Positions 24,725 through 32,962 are shown, numbered from the stretch's first letter. The stretch: 35,507 nt of DNA from Gammaproteobacteria bacterium (GCA_030425905.1 JAUHZT010000018.1:1-35507); one strand, 5' to 3'. The notes: a model not told the origin generated them from the letters alone. Program-made: numbers and translations.

Positions 24725-27088
24725 TTAAAAGCGGTAGTTGACCGACACTCCGATAGTTCGCGGCAAGGACAGGAACTGCTTGTTGCCGTTTCCATAGTAA
24801 CCGCTGGCCGGGTCCGTGCCCATGTAAGCTTCCGTGAACAAACCTGTCACGCCCTCTTCATTGGCGAGATTTTTCACAAACAGGGTTGCGTCCCAGTTGT
24901 CGAACAGAATACTCGTGGACACATCGATAAGTGTGAAGGCATCCAGTTCGACATTAAAGGTCGGTGAGGTGTTGATGGCGTTGCGTGTATCGGACTGGTA
25001 GTAAGCGCCAACCCGCGTCACCCATTGCCTGCCACCCGACAGATCCTTGGTGAAGATGCCGGTCGCATTGAGCGCATGCTCAGGTGTACCTGGTAACTGG
25101 GCGCCCGACAAGGCTCGCGGCGTAACTGCGTTGTCCGGCGCGTAAATGTCCCCCTCAAGTGTCGCATCAACGTAGGCGTAGCCGAGACGGTATTCAAAGT
25201 TCTCGTTAACGTAGCCGTCAATCTCAAGCTCAAGACCGGCCGTCTTCGCGGAGTCGCCGTTCAATACCGAGAAGAAACCCCAATTGGTGGTCGATGTATT
25301 GACCTGCGGGTCGTCCCAGTCAACGTAGAACACGGCTGCCGACAGGCGCATCTTCTCAAACGTGCTCTTGATGCCGAGTTCGTAGTTGATCACCGAATCC
25401 GAGCCATAGCGGAGCCAGCCCGGGTCCTCTGCAAACGCGCCACTGGTCGGCACCGCGTTGGCACCGCCACGACGATAACCTTCCGACACGGTGCCGTAGA
25501 TCGTCGAGCTGTCCGAAATATCAAGCGAGGCGTTCAGCTTGAACAGCACATCGTCTTCCTTGACCTCGAACTCGCTCGTTTCCGGCGGAAACAGGCCCGT
25601 GTACAAAGGCAGCGCGACATACGTTGTATTGGTGAAGTCGCTGTCGAAGTAGCGCAGCCCAAGCGTGGTCTGGAAGCTGTCCGTCCAGTGATAGCTCAGC
25701 TCGCCGAACAGCGACGTGTCGGTGTAGGTCTCTTCGCGCGAATAATCGAAGTCCATGTCGCCGGTTACGGCACCCGCAGCAGCCGGAATCCACTGGTCCC
25801 ACCACTGCTTGAAACCAACCAGCAGACTTTGCTGCGTTGAGCCAAGGTCCTGGTCCATATAGAAACCGCCGACTACCCAGTCCAGGTTGTTGTCGCTGTT
25901 GGAAACCAGACGAAACTCCTGCACAAACGCGCTATCGCTGTAGGTGCGCACGGCGGACGCCATAGGCCGAGGGTAGTTGTAGTAGAACGCGAGGAACCCT
26001 GCCTGTGCATAGAAACCGGTATTCTCGCTGACACTGTCACCTTCGTGGTCATAACTCGAGGTGCTGGATGACAAGGTCGCGAAACCGAGATCGAATTCCA
26101 TTTCAAGCGACGCCAGGTCTACATCGCGGGACGACGGTTCAAGCTGGATCGAACCATTTTCGTATTCGCCATAGGTATTGCCGAAGCCGTCCTGCCCGAC
26201 AGTCTCCTGGCGACGACCGCCAATGTCATCACTCTGCGCCTGGTAGGCTGCGCGCAGGCGGAAGCGATCATTTGGCTCGTACAGAAAGCTTACCCGGCCA
26301 TAGTCGATATCGACTGTGTCGGCGTCTTCTACAACGCGGTAGCTTGCTGCCGGATCCAGCACGCCGTTTGGCGCAACCGGAATACCGTTTCCGTCAAGCT
26401 CATACACGTTGACGTAGTCAGTGATACCGGGCAGATCCATCGTTCCGACATTGAGTCGCACAGCCGCTACATCACTGAACCCGAAGTTGGCGACAACGTC
26501 GGCTGTCCAGCCGAGGTCTTCCGAACCATCGACCTTGCTGCCGGTGACATTGACGCGCCCCGAATACTCGCCCGGTACCGGGTCGCGGGTAATGTAGCGG
26601 ACCGTGCCACCGAGCGAACCGGAGCCGTACAGTGTGCCCTGGGGTCCGCGCAGCACTTCGACCCGCTCGATATCCCGCAATACGAAATTCGCATACAAGG
26701 GAGTGTCGTTAATGTAGGTAGAGACGGTTGGTACGGCCGACAGCGAGTAATCGCCCAGCGCCGCACCGTCAACATTGACGCCACGAATCATGATGCCGTT
26801 GATCACGCCCGAGTTGCGATAGCCACGATCGACAACTGCCACACCGGGTACCGCGCGCATCAAGTCGGACTGATCGGTAATCAGGCCTGCTTCAAGGTCG
26901 GTGCCGCTGATAGCGGAGATATTGTAGGGCACGTCCTGAATAGAGGTTTCGCGGCGTGTAGCCGTGACTGTAATTTCCTCAAAACCGGCGTCGTTGTCTT
27001 GCGCCAGCACGGCAGGACTCGTGCCCGCAATGATACTGCCCATGGCGATCGCCAGTGGCGTTTTGCGGTATGCAGTTTTGTTACTCAT
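24725..27088 (-). CDS. TonB-dependent outer-membrane receptor
   Basis: 787 residues, complete. Signal peptide MSNKTAYRKTPLAIAMGSII... cleaved after VLAQ; TonB box EEITVTATRRETSIQDVPYN; plug domain to about residue 190 with MRAVPGVAVVDRG, GINIRG-like IMIRGVNVD, and VEVLRGPQGTLYGSGSLGGT. The barrel ends in LPRTIGVSVNYRF with the C-terminal Phe used by the BAM machinery. ATG 27088 follows GGAGAC; the longer in-frame extension would run into the nitrilase gene and is rejected. It is the second gene of a five-gene operon, 28 bases after the nitrilase and 3 before the sulfotransferase. It brings a large or scarce molecule into the periplasm; the neighbours suggest an amide-, ester- or sulfate-bearing compound, which is inference. 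Confidence 0.95.
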   Translation of the reverse strand: MSNKTAYRKTPLAIAMGSIIAGTSPAVLAQDNDAGFEEITVTATRRETSIQDVPYNISAISGTDLEAGLITDQSDLMRAVPGVAVVDRGYRNSGVINGIMIRGVNVDGAALGDYSLSAVPTVSTYINDTPLYANFVLRDIERVEVLRGPQGTLYGSGSLGGTVRYITRDPVPGEYSGRVNVTGSKVDGSEDLGWTADVVANFGFSDVAAVRLNVGTMDLPGITDYVNVYELDGNGIPVAPNGVLDPAASYRVVEDADTVDIDYGRVSFLYEPNDRFRLRAAYQAQSDDIGGRRQETVGQDGFGNTYGEYENGSIQLEPSSRDVDLASLEMEFDLGFATLSSSTSSYDHEGDSVSENTGFYAQAGFLAFYYNYPRPMASAVRTYSDSAFVQEFRLVSNSDNNLDWVVGGFYMDQDLGSTQQSLLVGFKQWWDQWIPAAAGAVTGDMDFDYSREETYTDTSLFGELSYHWTDSFQTTLGLRYFDSDFTNTTYVALPLYTGLFPPETSEFEVKEDDVLFKLNASLDISDSSTIYGTVSEGYRRGGANAVPTSGAFAEDPGWLRYGSDSVINYELGIKSTFEKMRLSAAVFYVDWDDPQVNTSTTNWGFFSVLNGDSAKTAGLELEIDGYVNENFEYRLGYAYVDATLEGDIYAPDNAVTPRALSGAQLPGTPEHALNATGIFTKDLSGGRQWVTRVGAYYQSDTRNAINTSPTFNVELDAFTLIDVSTSILFDNWDATLFVKNLANEEGVTGLFTEAYMGTDPASGYYGNGNKQFLSLPRTIGVSVNYRF

Positions 27089-27116
27089 CGTAGGTCTGTC
27101 TCCGGTGGAATTTCGT

Positions 27117-27974
27117 TTATTTCGCGCTATCACGGGACGGCATGGCCAGCGGCCCCAGGCCCCGCAGATAGTCGCTGGCCTTATCGCCATTGAAGTTTTG
27201 AAAATCGATTGTGCTGTCGCGGTAGGCCTTCAGGTTCTGGCTCAGGTTTTGCCAGCCATTGGCGCGCACGTCGCGGACATAGTCGAGGTCGAGCTTGAGC
27301 GGAAAAATGTCGCGGCCTCGACCCGCCTGGTACACGAGTTCGCCGCCCGGCCCCGCTACCATTGATTGTCCGACGCCGACACTCGGTCCGAGATTGACGT
27401 CGAAGAAATAGCACTGATGGATCGCGGCGTGTGCACTGATGATGTTGTGTTCGGCTGCGCGATCTACAGTACTCGTCAGGCTCGGGTGCAGGATCACTTC
27501 CGCACCAAGACTGCTCAGGGTGCGCACGGTCTCCGGAAACCACATGTCATAGCAGTTGGACAAACCGAAGCGGCCCACACCCGGGACATCGAACAGAACG
27601 GGCTCGCTGCCGGGCGTCGTGGCAGCTTCGTAAGGCAGCCACGGAAACATTTTGCGGTAACGGGCGAGCACCTCACCCGCCGGATTGATAACCGGGATGG
27701 TGTTGAACACCTGGCCGTCCGCCGCTTCAAACATGGAACCGGGGATCAACCAGATGCCGTGCCTGCGCGCGATCTCACAAAGCCTCGATTCGCGCGGCCC
27801 CGGCATCGCCTCGGCAGCCGCCGGGTCAGTGCCACACACGTTCAGCTCACTGGCCAGCACCATCTGGACCCATGGGAAGCGCCGCATCGTGAGCGCGACT
27901 TCCCGTTCGACGAGGTCGAGGTTGTCACCGTTAGGGCCTTCCAGTTGCAGCCCGGCTATCGCAATACTGCTCAT
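27117..27974 (-). CDS. Carbon-nitrogen hydrolase (nitrilase superfamily amidase)
   Basis: 285 residues of the alpha-beta-beta-alpha fold. The Glu-Lys-Cys triad is visible: Glu43 (VLASELNVCG), Lys108 (ARYRKMFPW) and Cys141 (LSNCYDMWFPET), with the second conserved Glu116 in LPYEA. Members hydrolyse amides, carbamoyl-amines or, less often, nitriles. No signal peptide is present, so it acts in the cytoplasm. It is the first gene of the operon that continues with the TonB receptor, sulfotransferase, serine hydrolase and MFS transporter. GGGG 5 bases before ATG 27974 gives a good ribosome site, though it can pair with CCCC upstream. True nitrilase activity is unlikely to be decidable from sequence; an aliphatic amidase or N-carbamoyl amidase is more usual for this length. 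Confidence 0.9.
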   Translation of the reverse strand: MSSIAIAGLQLEGPNGDNLDLVEREVALTMRRFPWVQMVLASELNVCGTDPAAAEAMPGPRESRLCEIARRHGIWLIPGSMFEAADGQVFNTIPVINPAGEVLARYRKMFPWLPYEAATTPGSEPVLFDVPGVGRFGLSNCYDMWFPETVRTLSSLGAEVILHPSLTSTVDRAAEHNIISAHAAIHQCYFFDVNLGPSVGVGQSMVAGPGGELVYQAGRGRDIFPLKLDLDYVRDVRANGWQNLSQNLKAYRDSTIDFQNFNGDKASDYLRGLGPLAMPSRDSAK

Positions 27975-27979
27975 ACTTT

Positions 27980-27993
27980 CCCCTTTTACGGGG
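27980..27993 (-). promoter_or_regulatory. Small hairpin covering the ribosome binding site of the nitrilase gene
   Basis: On the - strand CCCC (27993-27990), loop GTAAAA and GGGG (27983-27980) can pair. The GGGG arm is the Shine-Dalgarno of the ATG at 27974. The stem is only 4 bp, so any effect on translation is modest and hypothetical. Confidence 0.35.
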
Positions 27994-28005
27994 ATTACAG
28001 TACGC

Positions 28006-28029
28006 AGGTGCCAGTAGGTCGCATAGGTC
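28006..28029. repeat. Direct repeats upstream of the nitrilase operon, candidate MocR operator
   Basis: AGGT recurs at 28006, 28016 and 28025, one helical turn apart; the last two copies extend to TAGGTC-GCA-TAGGTC (28015-28029). MocR/GabR regulators commonly bind direct repeats in the promoter of their target. The site lies between the regulator gene's end and the operon start, 32-55 bases before the ATG. Binding is inferred. Confidence 0.4.
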
Positions 28030-28040
28030 CAGTTGCGGGC

Positions 28041-28062
28041 AATAAAAGGGGCCAGTCGCCCC
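28041..28062 (-). terminator. Intrinsic terminator after the MocR-type gene
   Basis: On the - strand, GGGGC (28062-28058), loop GACTG and GCCCC (28052-28048) are followed by TTTTATT. It starts 18 bases after the regulator stop. The 5-bp stem is short but the T run is good, which would separate the regulator from the nitrilase operon and imply that the operon has its own promoter. Confidence 0.65.
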
Positions 28063-28080
28063 GGACTTACCGGTTGCAGG

Positions 28081-29898
28081 TCAGTCTGCGAGTTCTATCC
28101 GCGCCGAGTCGACGATCTGCCGGTCTTCATTGAAGTACTTGATGCGCTCATCGTCGAGCACAATGTAATAGGCGGATTCGGTCGCATAGTTCCAGCGATT
28201 CCAGCGCCGCAGGAAGCGATCGCCCTCGACGCGCCACGTGCCCTCGTCGCAATCGTTCGAGTCTGAACTCATCCGGCCGCTCATTGATCCGTCAGGGTGC
28301 AGTTCGATCGTGCATAAAGTGCCGTATACCTCTTCGTAGTACACCGTGGCTCCTGACATCGCCTGCAACAAATCGCTGCCTCGCAACCAGACGCCCGCCG
28401 CGGAATCGAGGTGCTCGACCTGCCCACGAACCAGGTAGCGGATCAATTCAACGAGACGCTTCACGCCGCGTACGATCCTGTCCTGGGGAATACTTGTAAC
28501 GCCCATGCGGAAGCAGTTCTCTGCACGTTGCGTATTGCTGTAGTACTGGGCGACCGGCTCCAGCAATACGCCGTGCTGAGCAGCCTCCTGCACAAAATAA
28601 TCGACATTGAACTGCTTCGGTGCCTTCACCCAGTAAGTGGTGCCCCCCACTTCCGGCGAGATCCTCAACGGCACGCCACGCATGTTGGACAAGGCATCGC
28701 GCAGTTCCAGCCGACGCCGGCGCAGCACCTTGCTGAGGCGCATCATCATCGCGTCGTAATAGCCAAGCGACAGGAAGTACGCCGCGACGCGCTGATTGTT
28801 CAATGGTGGGCTGCTCGACAGGGTTCGGCGCAGATTACGTGCCTGCCGGATAAGCGCCGCATTCGCGACGATGAAGCCGAGGCGCAATCCGGGCGCGAGT
28901 ACTTTCGCCAGTTCGGCCACGTAGATAACTCGACCGTCCGCATCCATGCTGTGAATCGCCGGCTCCGGTCGCGCATCGTAGTTCAGCTCGCACTCATAGT
29001 CGTCCTCAACAATCAGGAAGTCGTGTTTTGCGGCTGCCGCCACCAGCGCCCTGCGCCGCTTGCCCGGCATGGCCACCGCTGTCGGTACCTGGTGGCTTGG
29101 CGTGACGTAAACCCAGTCGCAACCTGCAAGCCCGCGATCGACGCGCAGCCCGTTCTCGTCAACCGGCTGTGGCCGAATCCGCGCACCGCGGTCTTCGAGC
29201 AGACGACGCAAACGAAAATTTCCTGGCTCCTCGATACCCACGGTCGTGGTGCGGTCCGCCAGCAACTGACTGATAAGGTAGAGGCTGTTCTGCGTACCGA
29301 GCGTCACGAGCACTTCGTCCGGGCCCGCCTGGATACCGCGACGCGTAAGAAACTTGGTACGGATCTCATGGACGAGCATGGCGTCGTCAGCATCGACGCT
29401 GCCTGTGGACCATTCCTCTACGGCGGCGACGCTCAAGGCGAGCTTGCTGGCTTCGCGCCACTCTGCAAGCGGAAACAGGCTCGCATCAAACTTGCCATCA
29501 ATGAACGGGAACGGGTAGTTGCTCCAGTTAGGTAAATCGTGCGCTTCGGACTCTGAAATGCGTTCATGCTTGATGCGATTCCGCCAGACGAGCAATTGGG
29601 CCGTCTTGTCGACTTCGTCCGTAACGCGCCCCGCAACCTTGCTGTCCGGCAGGGCGTCGCCCACGAAAATACCGCTGCGCTGCCGGCTGACGATATAACC
29701 GTCGGCAACGAGTTCCTGGTAGACAGCCACCACAGTGTTGCGCGACACATTGAGTTGCTGCGCCAGCTTGCGCGACGACGGCAGGCGCGTATTGGGCGGA
29801 AAGGCGCCGCTGGTGATCCCGTCTACCAGTTTCTGGCGAATCTGGGTTTGCAGGTTCAGGTCGCTATCGCGATCAAGGTAGAAAAGCGCGTCCCGCAT
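28081..29898 (-). CDS. MocR/GabR-family PLP-dependent transcription regulator with a C-terminal extra domain
   Basis: 605 residues, about 110 longer than the usual 460-500. Residues 12-80 form a GntR winged helix (TRLPSSRKLAQQLNVSRNTV). Residues about 120-490 form a fold-type I aminotransferase domain with TPSHQVPTAVAMP, VEDDYECEL (Asp299) and the PLP Schiff-base Lys332 (VAELAKVLAPGLRLGF). Residues about 495-605 form an additional domain rich in Gly, Trp and aromatic residues (DGSMSGRM, DEGTWRVEGDRF, RRWNRWN, YYIVLDDERIKYF). That tail looks like a small beta-barrel ligand-binding module resembling DUF995/lipocalin-like proteins. ATG 29898 is chosen because it begins just before the HTH; an in-frame GTG at 29961 is possible. 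Such regulators sense an amine or amino acid through PLP. The likely target is the adjacent nitrilase-receptor operon. Confidence 0.9.
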   Translation of the reverse strand: MRDALFYLDRDSDLNLQTQIRQKLVDGITSGAFPPNTRLPSSRKLAQQLNVSRNTVVAVYQELVADGYIVSRQRSGIFVGDALPDSKVAGRVTDEVDKTAQLLVWRNRIKHERISESEAHDLPNWSNYPFPFIDGKFDASLFPLAEWREASKLALSVAAVEEWSTGSVDADDAMLVHEIRTKFLTRRGIQAGPDEVLVTLGTQNSLYLISQLLADRTTTVGIEEPGNFRLRRLLEDRGARIRPQPVDENGLRVDRGLAGCDWVYVTPSHQVPTAVAMPGKRRRALVAAAAKHDFLIVEDDYECELNYDARPEPAIHSMDADGRVIYVAELAKVLAPGLRLGFIVANAALIRQARNLRRTLSSSPPLNNQRVAAYFLSLGYYDAMMMRLSKVLRRRRLELRDALSNMRGVPLRISPEVGGTTYWVKAPKQFNVDYFVQEAAQHGVLLEPVAQYYSNTQRAENCFRMGVTSIPQDRIVRGVKRLVELIRYLVRGQVEHLDSAAGVWLRGSDLLQAMSGATVYYEEVYGTLCTIELHPDGSMSGRMSSDSNDCDEGTWRVEGDRFLRRWNRWNYATESAYYIVLDDERIKYFNEDRQIVDSARIELAD

Positions 29899-30092
29899 GG
29901 AAGACACCGGTTCGGAACAGGAGTGGCAGTTTACAATGTTGCGGCCTTTCTCGCGCGACACGGGCCATCGTATGTAGTCTCAAGCCCAATTGCGTGCTGA
30001 GCAACGGTATTTCGGCGCAAGAAATCCGTGGTTTGGGATACCTCCTGACTCATGCGCGAATGATTTTTCTGTGTAGCGCGTCTAATCCAGGT

Positions 30093-31793
30093 ATGACGCG
30101 CGGTTACTTCCCAGCATGGCCATCCTTGCGCCTGTTCGCAGCGGCGGCGGCTCTGACATTCCCGGCAGGCAATGCACTGGCCGACACTGACTCCGGCGAG
30201 CTGGCAAACGTCGCACTTCTGAGTACATCCTCTAGGCTCGACTCAAGCGGATTCGACGCCCCCGGCCTGAAGGATGCAACCATCGGTGAGATTCGTATTG
30301 TCAGCGGCAATATTTTTGACCTGAATATCCCCGAGGAAAATCACCGACTGCATCGATGGGTAAACTCCCTGCATATCAAAACCCGCCCGGAAGTTATCCG
30401 TACACAATTGCTTTTTGCGCCGGGCGAACACTTCAATGCACAGCTTGTGGAAGAGAGTGCGCGACTATTGCGGAGCAATCGATACCTGCAGGACGCGGAG
30501 ATTATTCCCGCCGCATACAAGGACGGTGTCGTTGACCTTGAGGTCCGCACCAATGACGTTTGGACCCTGAGTCCGAGTATTTCCTTCAGCCGCGGCGGAG
30601 GCAAGAACAGCGGCGGCTTCGGTATCAAGGAATATAACCTGCTGGGGTCGGGTTCAAGTGTCGGTCTCGGCTATAAGTCAGACATTGATCGCAACAAAAC
30701 GACCTTGCGGTATCTGAATCGCAACTTACTGCGTTCTCGCTACCAGCTGCTCGCAGATTACTCGGCCGCAACGGACGGATTCACGCAAAACTTCAAGCTG
30801 GAGCAGCCATTTTTTGCGCTGGACACGCGCCGTTCGCGCGGCTTTAGCTTCAGCAACACGCGCCAGACGGAAGCTTTATACGATCGCGGTAATATCATTT
30901 CCCGGTTTGAGCACGAGTTTCGACAGGGCGCGATGTTCCTTGGCTGGTCCAAAGGACTGCAGGGTAACTGGACCCGTCGCTATACCGCTGGCCTTGCTTA
31001 CGAGTCACATCGCTACCATGCAGTGCCAAATGCGAGTTATCCGACGCCCGAACTGCAGGCAGATCGTCAACTTGCCTTCCCTTTCGTCGGCGCGGAGATA
31101 CTGCAGAATGAATTTGCAACGACTCGTAACTTCGACCAGATGAATCGAAAGGAAGACCGCCATCTCGGCAAACAGCTTGTATTCAGGCTTGGCTACGCAA
31201 ATAGTGGACTGGGTTCAAGCGACAATGCATGGCTTTTTACCGGGCACTATAGCGATTCGCTCTTGCGACGTGAGGATAGAACCCTTTTGTTTAGTGCTGA
31301 CCTCAATGGGCGACTGGTAAATGGCGCCAGCGAGAACATCAAAACCACACTCGGCGTACGTTACGATCACCGGCAATCTGTAAAGCGGCTTTTCCATGCA
31401 AGCGCAAGCGCGAGTATTGGGCACAACCTGGATATCGACAATCCGGTCTACATTGGCGGCGACAATGGCCTGCGCGGCTACCCGTTGCGTTACCAGGGCG
31501 GCGACAAGAGCTTTATGCTGACTCTTGAACAACGCTACTTCACCGACTGGTATCCGTTCCGTATGTTCAATGTAGGTGGTGCGGTCTTTTTCGACGCTGG
31601 CCGAACCTGGGGCAGTGACCCGGCCAACAGCGAAAACCTGGGCTGGCTGCGTGACGTAGGACTGGGGCTGCGTATCGGCAATACACGTTCAGGTATTGGC
31701 CGTATTATTCACATTGATCTCGCTTATCCGCTGGACGGTGAGTCTGGTATAAGCAACCTGCAGTTACTGGTCGAGGCAAAAAGAAGCTTCTGA
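30093..31793 (+). CDS. Omp85-superfamily outer-membrane protein (BamA/TamA-like, one POTRA)
   Basis: 566 residues. Signal peptide to about residue 32 (LRLFAAAAALTFPAGNALAD). A periplasmic POTRA-like region at about 60-155 contains LLFAPGEHFNAQLVEESARL, RLLRSNRYLQDAEIIP and VVDLEVRTNDVWTLSPSI. A 16-strand-type barrel follows from about residue 165 to the end. The barrel carries the superfamily signature GGDNGLRGYPLRYQGG near 455-470, and GAVFFDAGRTWG. The C-terminal residue is Phe. BamA has five POTRA domains and TamA three, so this one-POTRA protein is neither; its role in outer-membrane biogenesis or secretion is unknown. ATG 30093 is preferred because it precedes the signal peptide directly with AGG upstream; in-frame starts at 29994 and 30060 lack a ribosome site. 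It diverges from the MocR-type gene. Confidence 0.88.
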   Translation: MTRGYFPAWPSLRLFAAAAALTFPAGNALADTDSGELANVALLSTSSRLDSSGFDAPGLKDATIGEIRIVSGNIFDLNIPEENHRLHRWVNSLHIKTRPEVIRTQLLFAPGEHFNAQLVEESARLLRSNRYLQDAEIIPAAYKDGVVDLEVRTNDVWTLSPSISFSRGGGKNSGGFGIKEYNLLGSGSSVGLGYKSDIDRNKTTLRYLNRNLLRSRYQLLADYSAATDGFTQNFKLEQPFFALDTRRSRGFSFSNTRQTEALYDRGNIISRFEHEFRQGAMFLGWSKGLQGNWTRRYTAGLAYESHRYHAVPNASYPTPELQADRQLAFPFVGAEILQNEFATTRNFDQMNRKEDRHLGKQLVFRLGYANSGLGSSDNAWLFTGHYSDSLLRREDRTLLFSADLNGRLVNGASENIKTTLGVRYDHRQSVKRLFHASASASIGHNLDIDNPVYIGGDNGLRGYPLRYQGGDKSFMLTLEQRYFTDWYPFRMFNVGGAVFFDAGRTWGSDPANSENLGWLRDVGLGLRIGNTRSGIGRIIHIDLAYPLDGESGISNLQLLVEAKRSF

Positions 31794-31837
31794 TTTATCT
31801 GCGTTTGCAGAAAATCACGAACACAGCTGGTCAAGCT

Positions 31838-32344
31838 TCAGGCTACAGATCCATCTTTGCGTGAGCTCAGAACGATCGTTCGCAACAGGCCTGCCAGCAC
31901 GTTTTGCTCCGCCTCGCTTAAGCCCTGCAGGCTTGCGGCCGCGGAATCAAGACGGCGCTGGATGGCCTTGTCGATCTCGCGCGTACCTTCTGGTGTCAGT
32001 GAGACATTCACGCCGCGGCGGTCCGCTTGGTCAGCCACCCGTTTGACGAACCCCCGCTGTTCGAGCCGGTCGATGCGGTTGGTCATCGCACCGGAACTCA
32101 GGTCGGTTTCCCGCGCGAGCCTCGATGCCGACAGTGCGTAGGGCTGGCCCTGCCGGCGCAGGGCCGACAGGACATCGTATTCCCAGAGCTCCAGCTCCAG
32201 GGGCTCCAGTGCCCGGGTCGCATCGCGCAGGAAGCTCCGGTAGAGCCCCATCACGCGTATCACAACGCCGAGCGAGGTTGTTTCCAGCTCCGGCCGCTCG
32301 GCCGACCATTGATCGAGAATCTCGTCAAAAACGTCCTTTTTCAT
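31838..32344 (-). CDS. MarR-family transcription regulator
   Basis: 168 residues. A winged-helix MarR core spans about residues 45-145: LELWEYDVLSALRRQGQPYA, LARETDLSSGAMTNRIDRLE, RGFVKRVADQADRRGVNVSL and TPEGTREIDKAI. MarR dimers bind palindromic operators near their own promoter and usually release them on binding a phenolic or other small molecule, or on oxidation. The gene diverges from two small + strand genes with 116 bases between the starts, and that gap contains a strong inverted repeat. Autoregulation and control of the divergent pair are therefore likely by inference. GGAAG just before ATG 32344 serves as ribosome site. Confidence 0.93.
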   Translation of the reverse strand: MKKDVFDEILDQWSAERPELETTSLGVVIRVMGLYRSFLRDATRALEPLELELWEYDVLSALRRQGQPYALSASRLARETDLSSGAMTNRIDRLEQRGFVKRVADQADRRGVNVSLTPEGTREIDKAIQRRLDSAAASLQGLSEAEQNVLAGLLRTIVLSSRKDGSVA

Positions 32345-32371
32345 AATCTTCCGTTTTTCGAACCGCGTAAC

Positions 32372-32418
32372 TATTTTGATATAAAAATACTTGACATCAA
32401 AATAAAAAGACAGATACT
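32372..32418. promoter_or_regulatory. Inverted-repeat operator overlapping a divergent promoter (likely MarR site)
   Basis: TATTTTGAT (32372-32380) and its exact complement ATCAAAATA (32396-32404) are 24 bases apart centre to centre, in a markedly AT-rich patch. A perfect -35 box TTGACA (32391-32396) abuts the right arm, with GATACT (32413-32418) as -10 at a 16-base spacing, driving the + strand genes. A repressor on the repeat would block this promoter and read-through of its own on the - strand. Confidence 0.7.
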
Positions 32419-32460
32419 TCGCTAATCACACCCAATTTGGACCCCGCAGGTAAATGACCA

Positions 32461-32949
32461 ATGGCCGCTGTGCTTGAGGAACCCGTACGTTTTCAGCTGC
32501 CCGCTCGACTTCGCAAGCCGTCAGCCGCTGAGGACAGTTTGCCGCGCCTGGCGCTTGCAGACAGGATCTCGGCCTTGCCGGGCATCCGTACCGTCGAAAA
32601 CGGTTCGGGCACCCTACCATGCGGTGTCACGGTTTACCTGACCCGCCAGGGCGGCGCTCTGCGCAAGCAGTTGCCGCCCCGAATCCTCTGTGAAATCAGC
32701 AAGGACGGGGTCAGCATTTACGGTCTCTGCAATCGTGATCGACACCAGGTGTTGTCGCGTGGCTGGGGCAAGCTCGAGCAGGATCGTGTGCGGATGTTCC
32801 TGCCACGAGACGATGCCGAGATGGAAGTGTGCTGGCGTATCTTGCAGCGCGCGTACTGCTCAATTCTGGATTTGTCGGCAAGGTCACCGTCCATGCGCTA
32901 CCCGACCTTCGGTGAGCTGCCGAGATTCTCACGCACGACCCTTCAATAA
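32461..32949 (+). CDS. Uncharacterised 162-residue protein (weak resemblance to luciferase-domain/DUF5519 proteins)
   Basis: I do not recognise it with confidence. The N-terminal half has ALADRISALPGIRTVENGSG, GVTVYLTRQGG and PPRILCEISKDGVSIYGLC. The C-terminal half has GWGKLEQDRVRMFLPRDDAE followed by CWRILQRAYCSIL. The pattern of a short N-terminal helix ending in LPGI and a late GW...DDAE...L.RAY helix is reminiscent of DUF5519 proteins, but that is a hunch. No signal peptide or membrane segment is present, so it is cytoplasmic. AGG lies 10 bases before the ATG; an ATG at 32454 is in another frame. It is the first gene behind the MarR operator and is followed after 13 bases by an acidic small protein, so the two are probably co-transcribed. 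Confidence 0.75.
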   Translation: MAAVLEEPVRFQLPARLRKPSAAEDSLPRLALADRISALPGIRTVENGSGTLPCGVTVYLTRQGGALRKQLPPRILCEISKDGVSIYGLCNRDRHQVLSRGWGKLEQDRVRMFLPRDDAEMEVCWRILQRAYCSILDLSARSPSMRYPTFGELPRFSRTTLQ

Positions 32950-32962
32950 CAGGAGATTTATC

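Noticed and set aside
28411..29535. Long + strand open frame opposite the MocR-type gene
   Set aside because: GC-rich antisense shadow; the - strand frame encodes clear HTH and aminotransferase motifs.
31798..31811. TCTGC/GCAGA hairpin after the Omp85 gene
   Set aside because: Only 5 bp with no T run on either strand.
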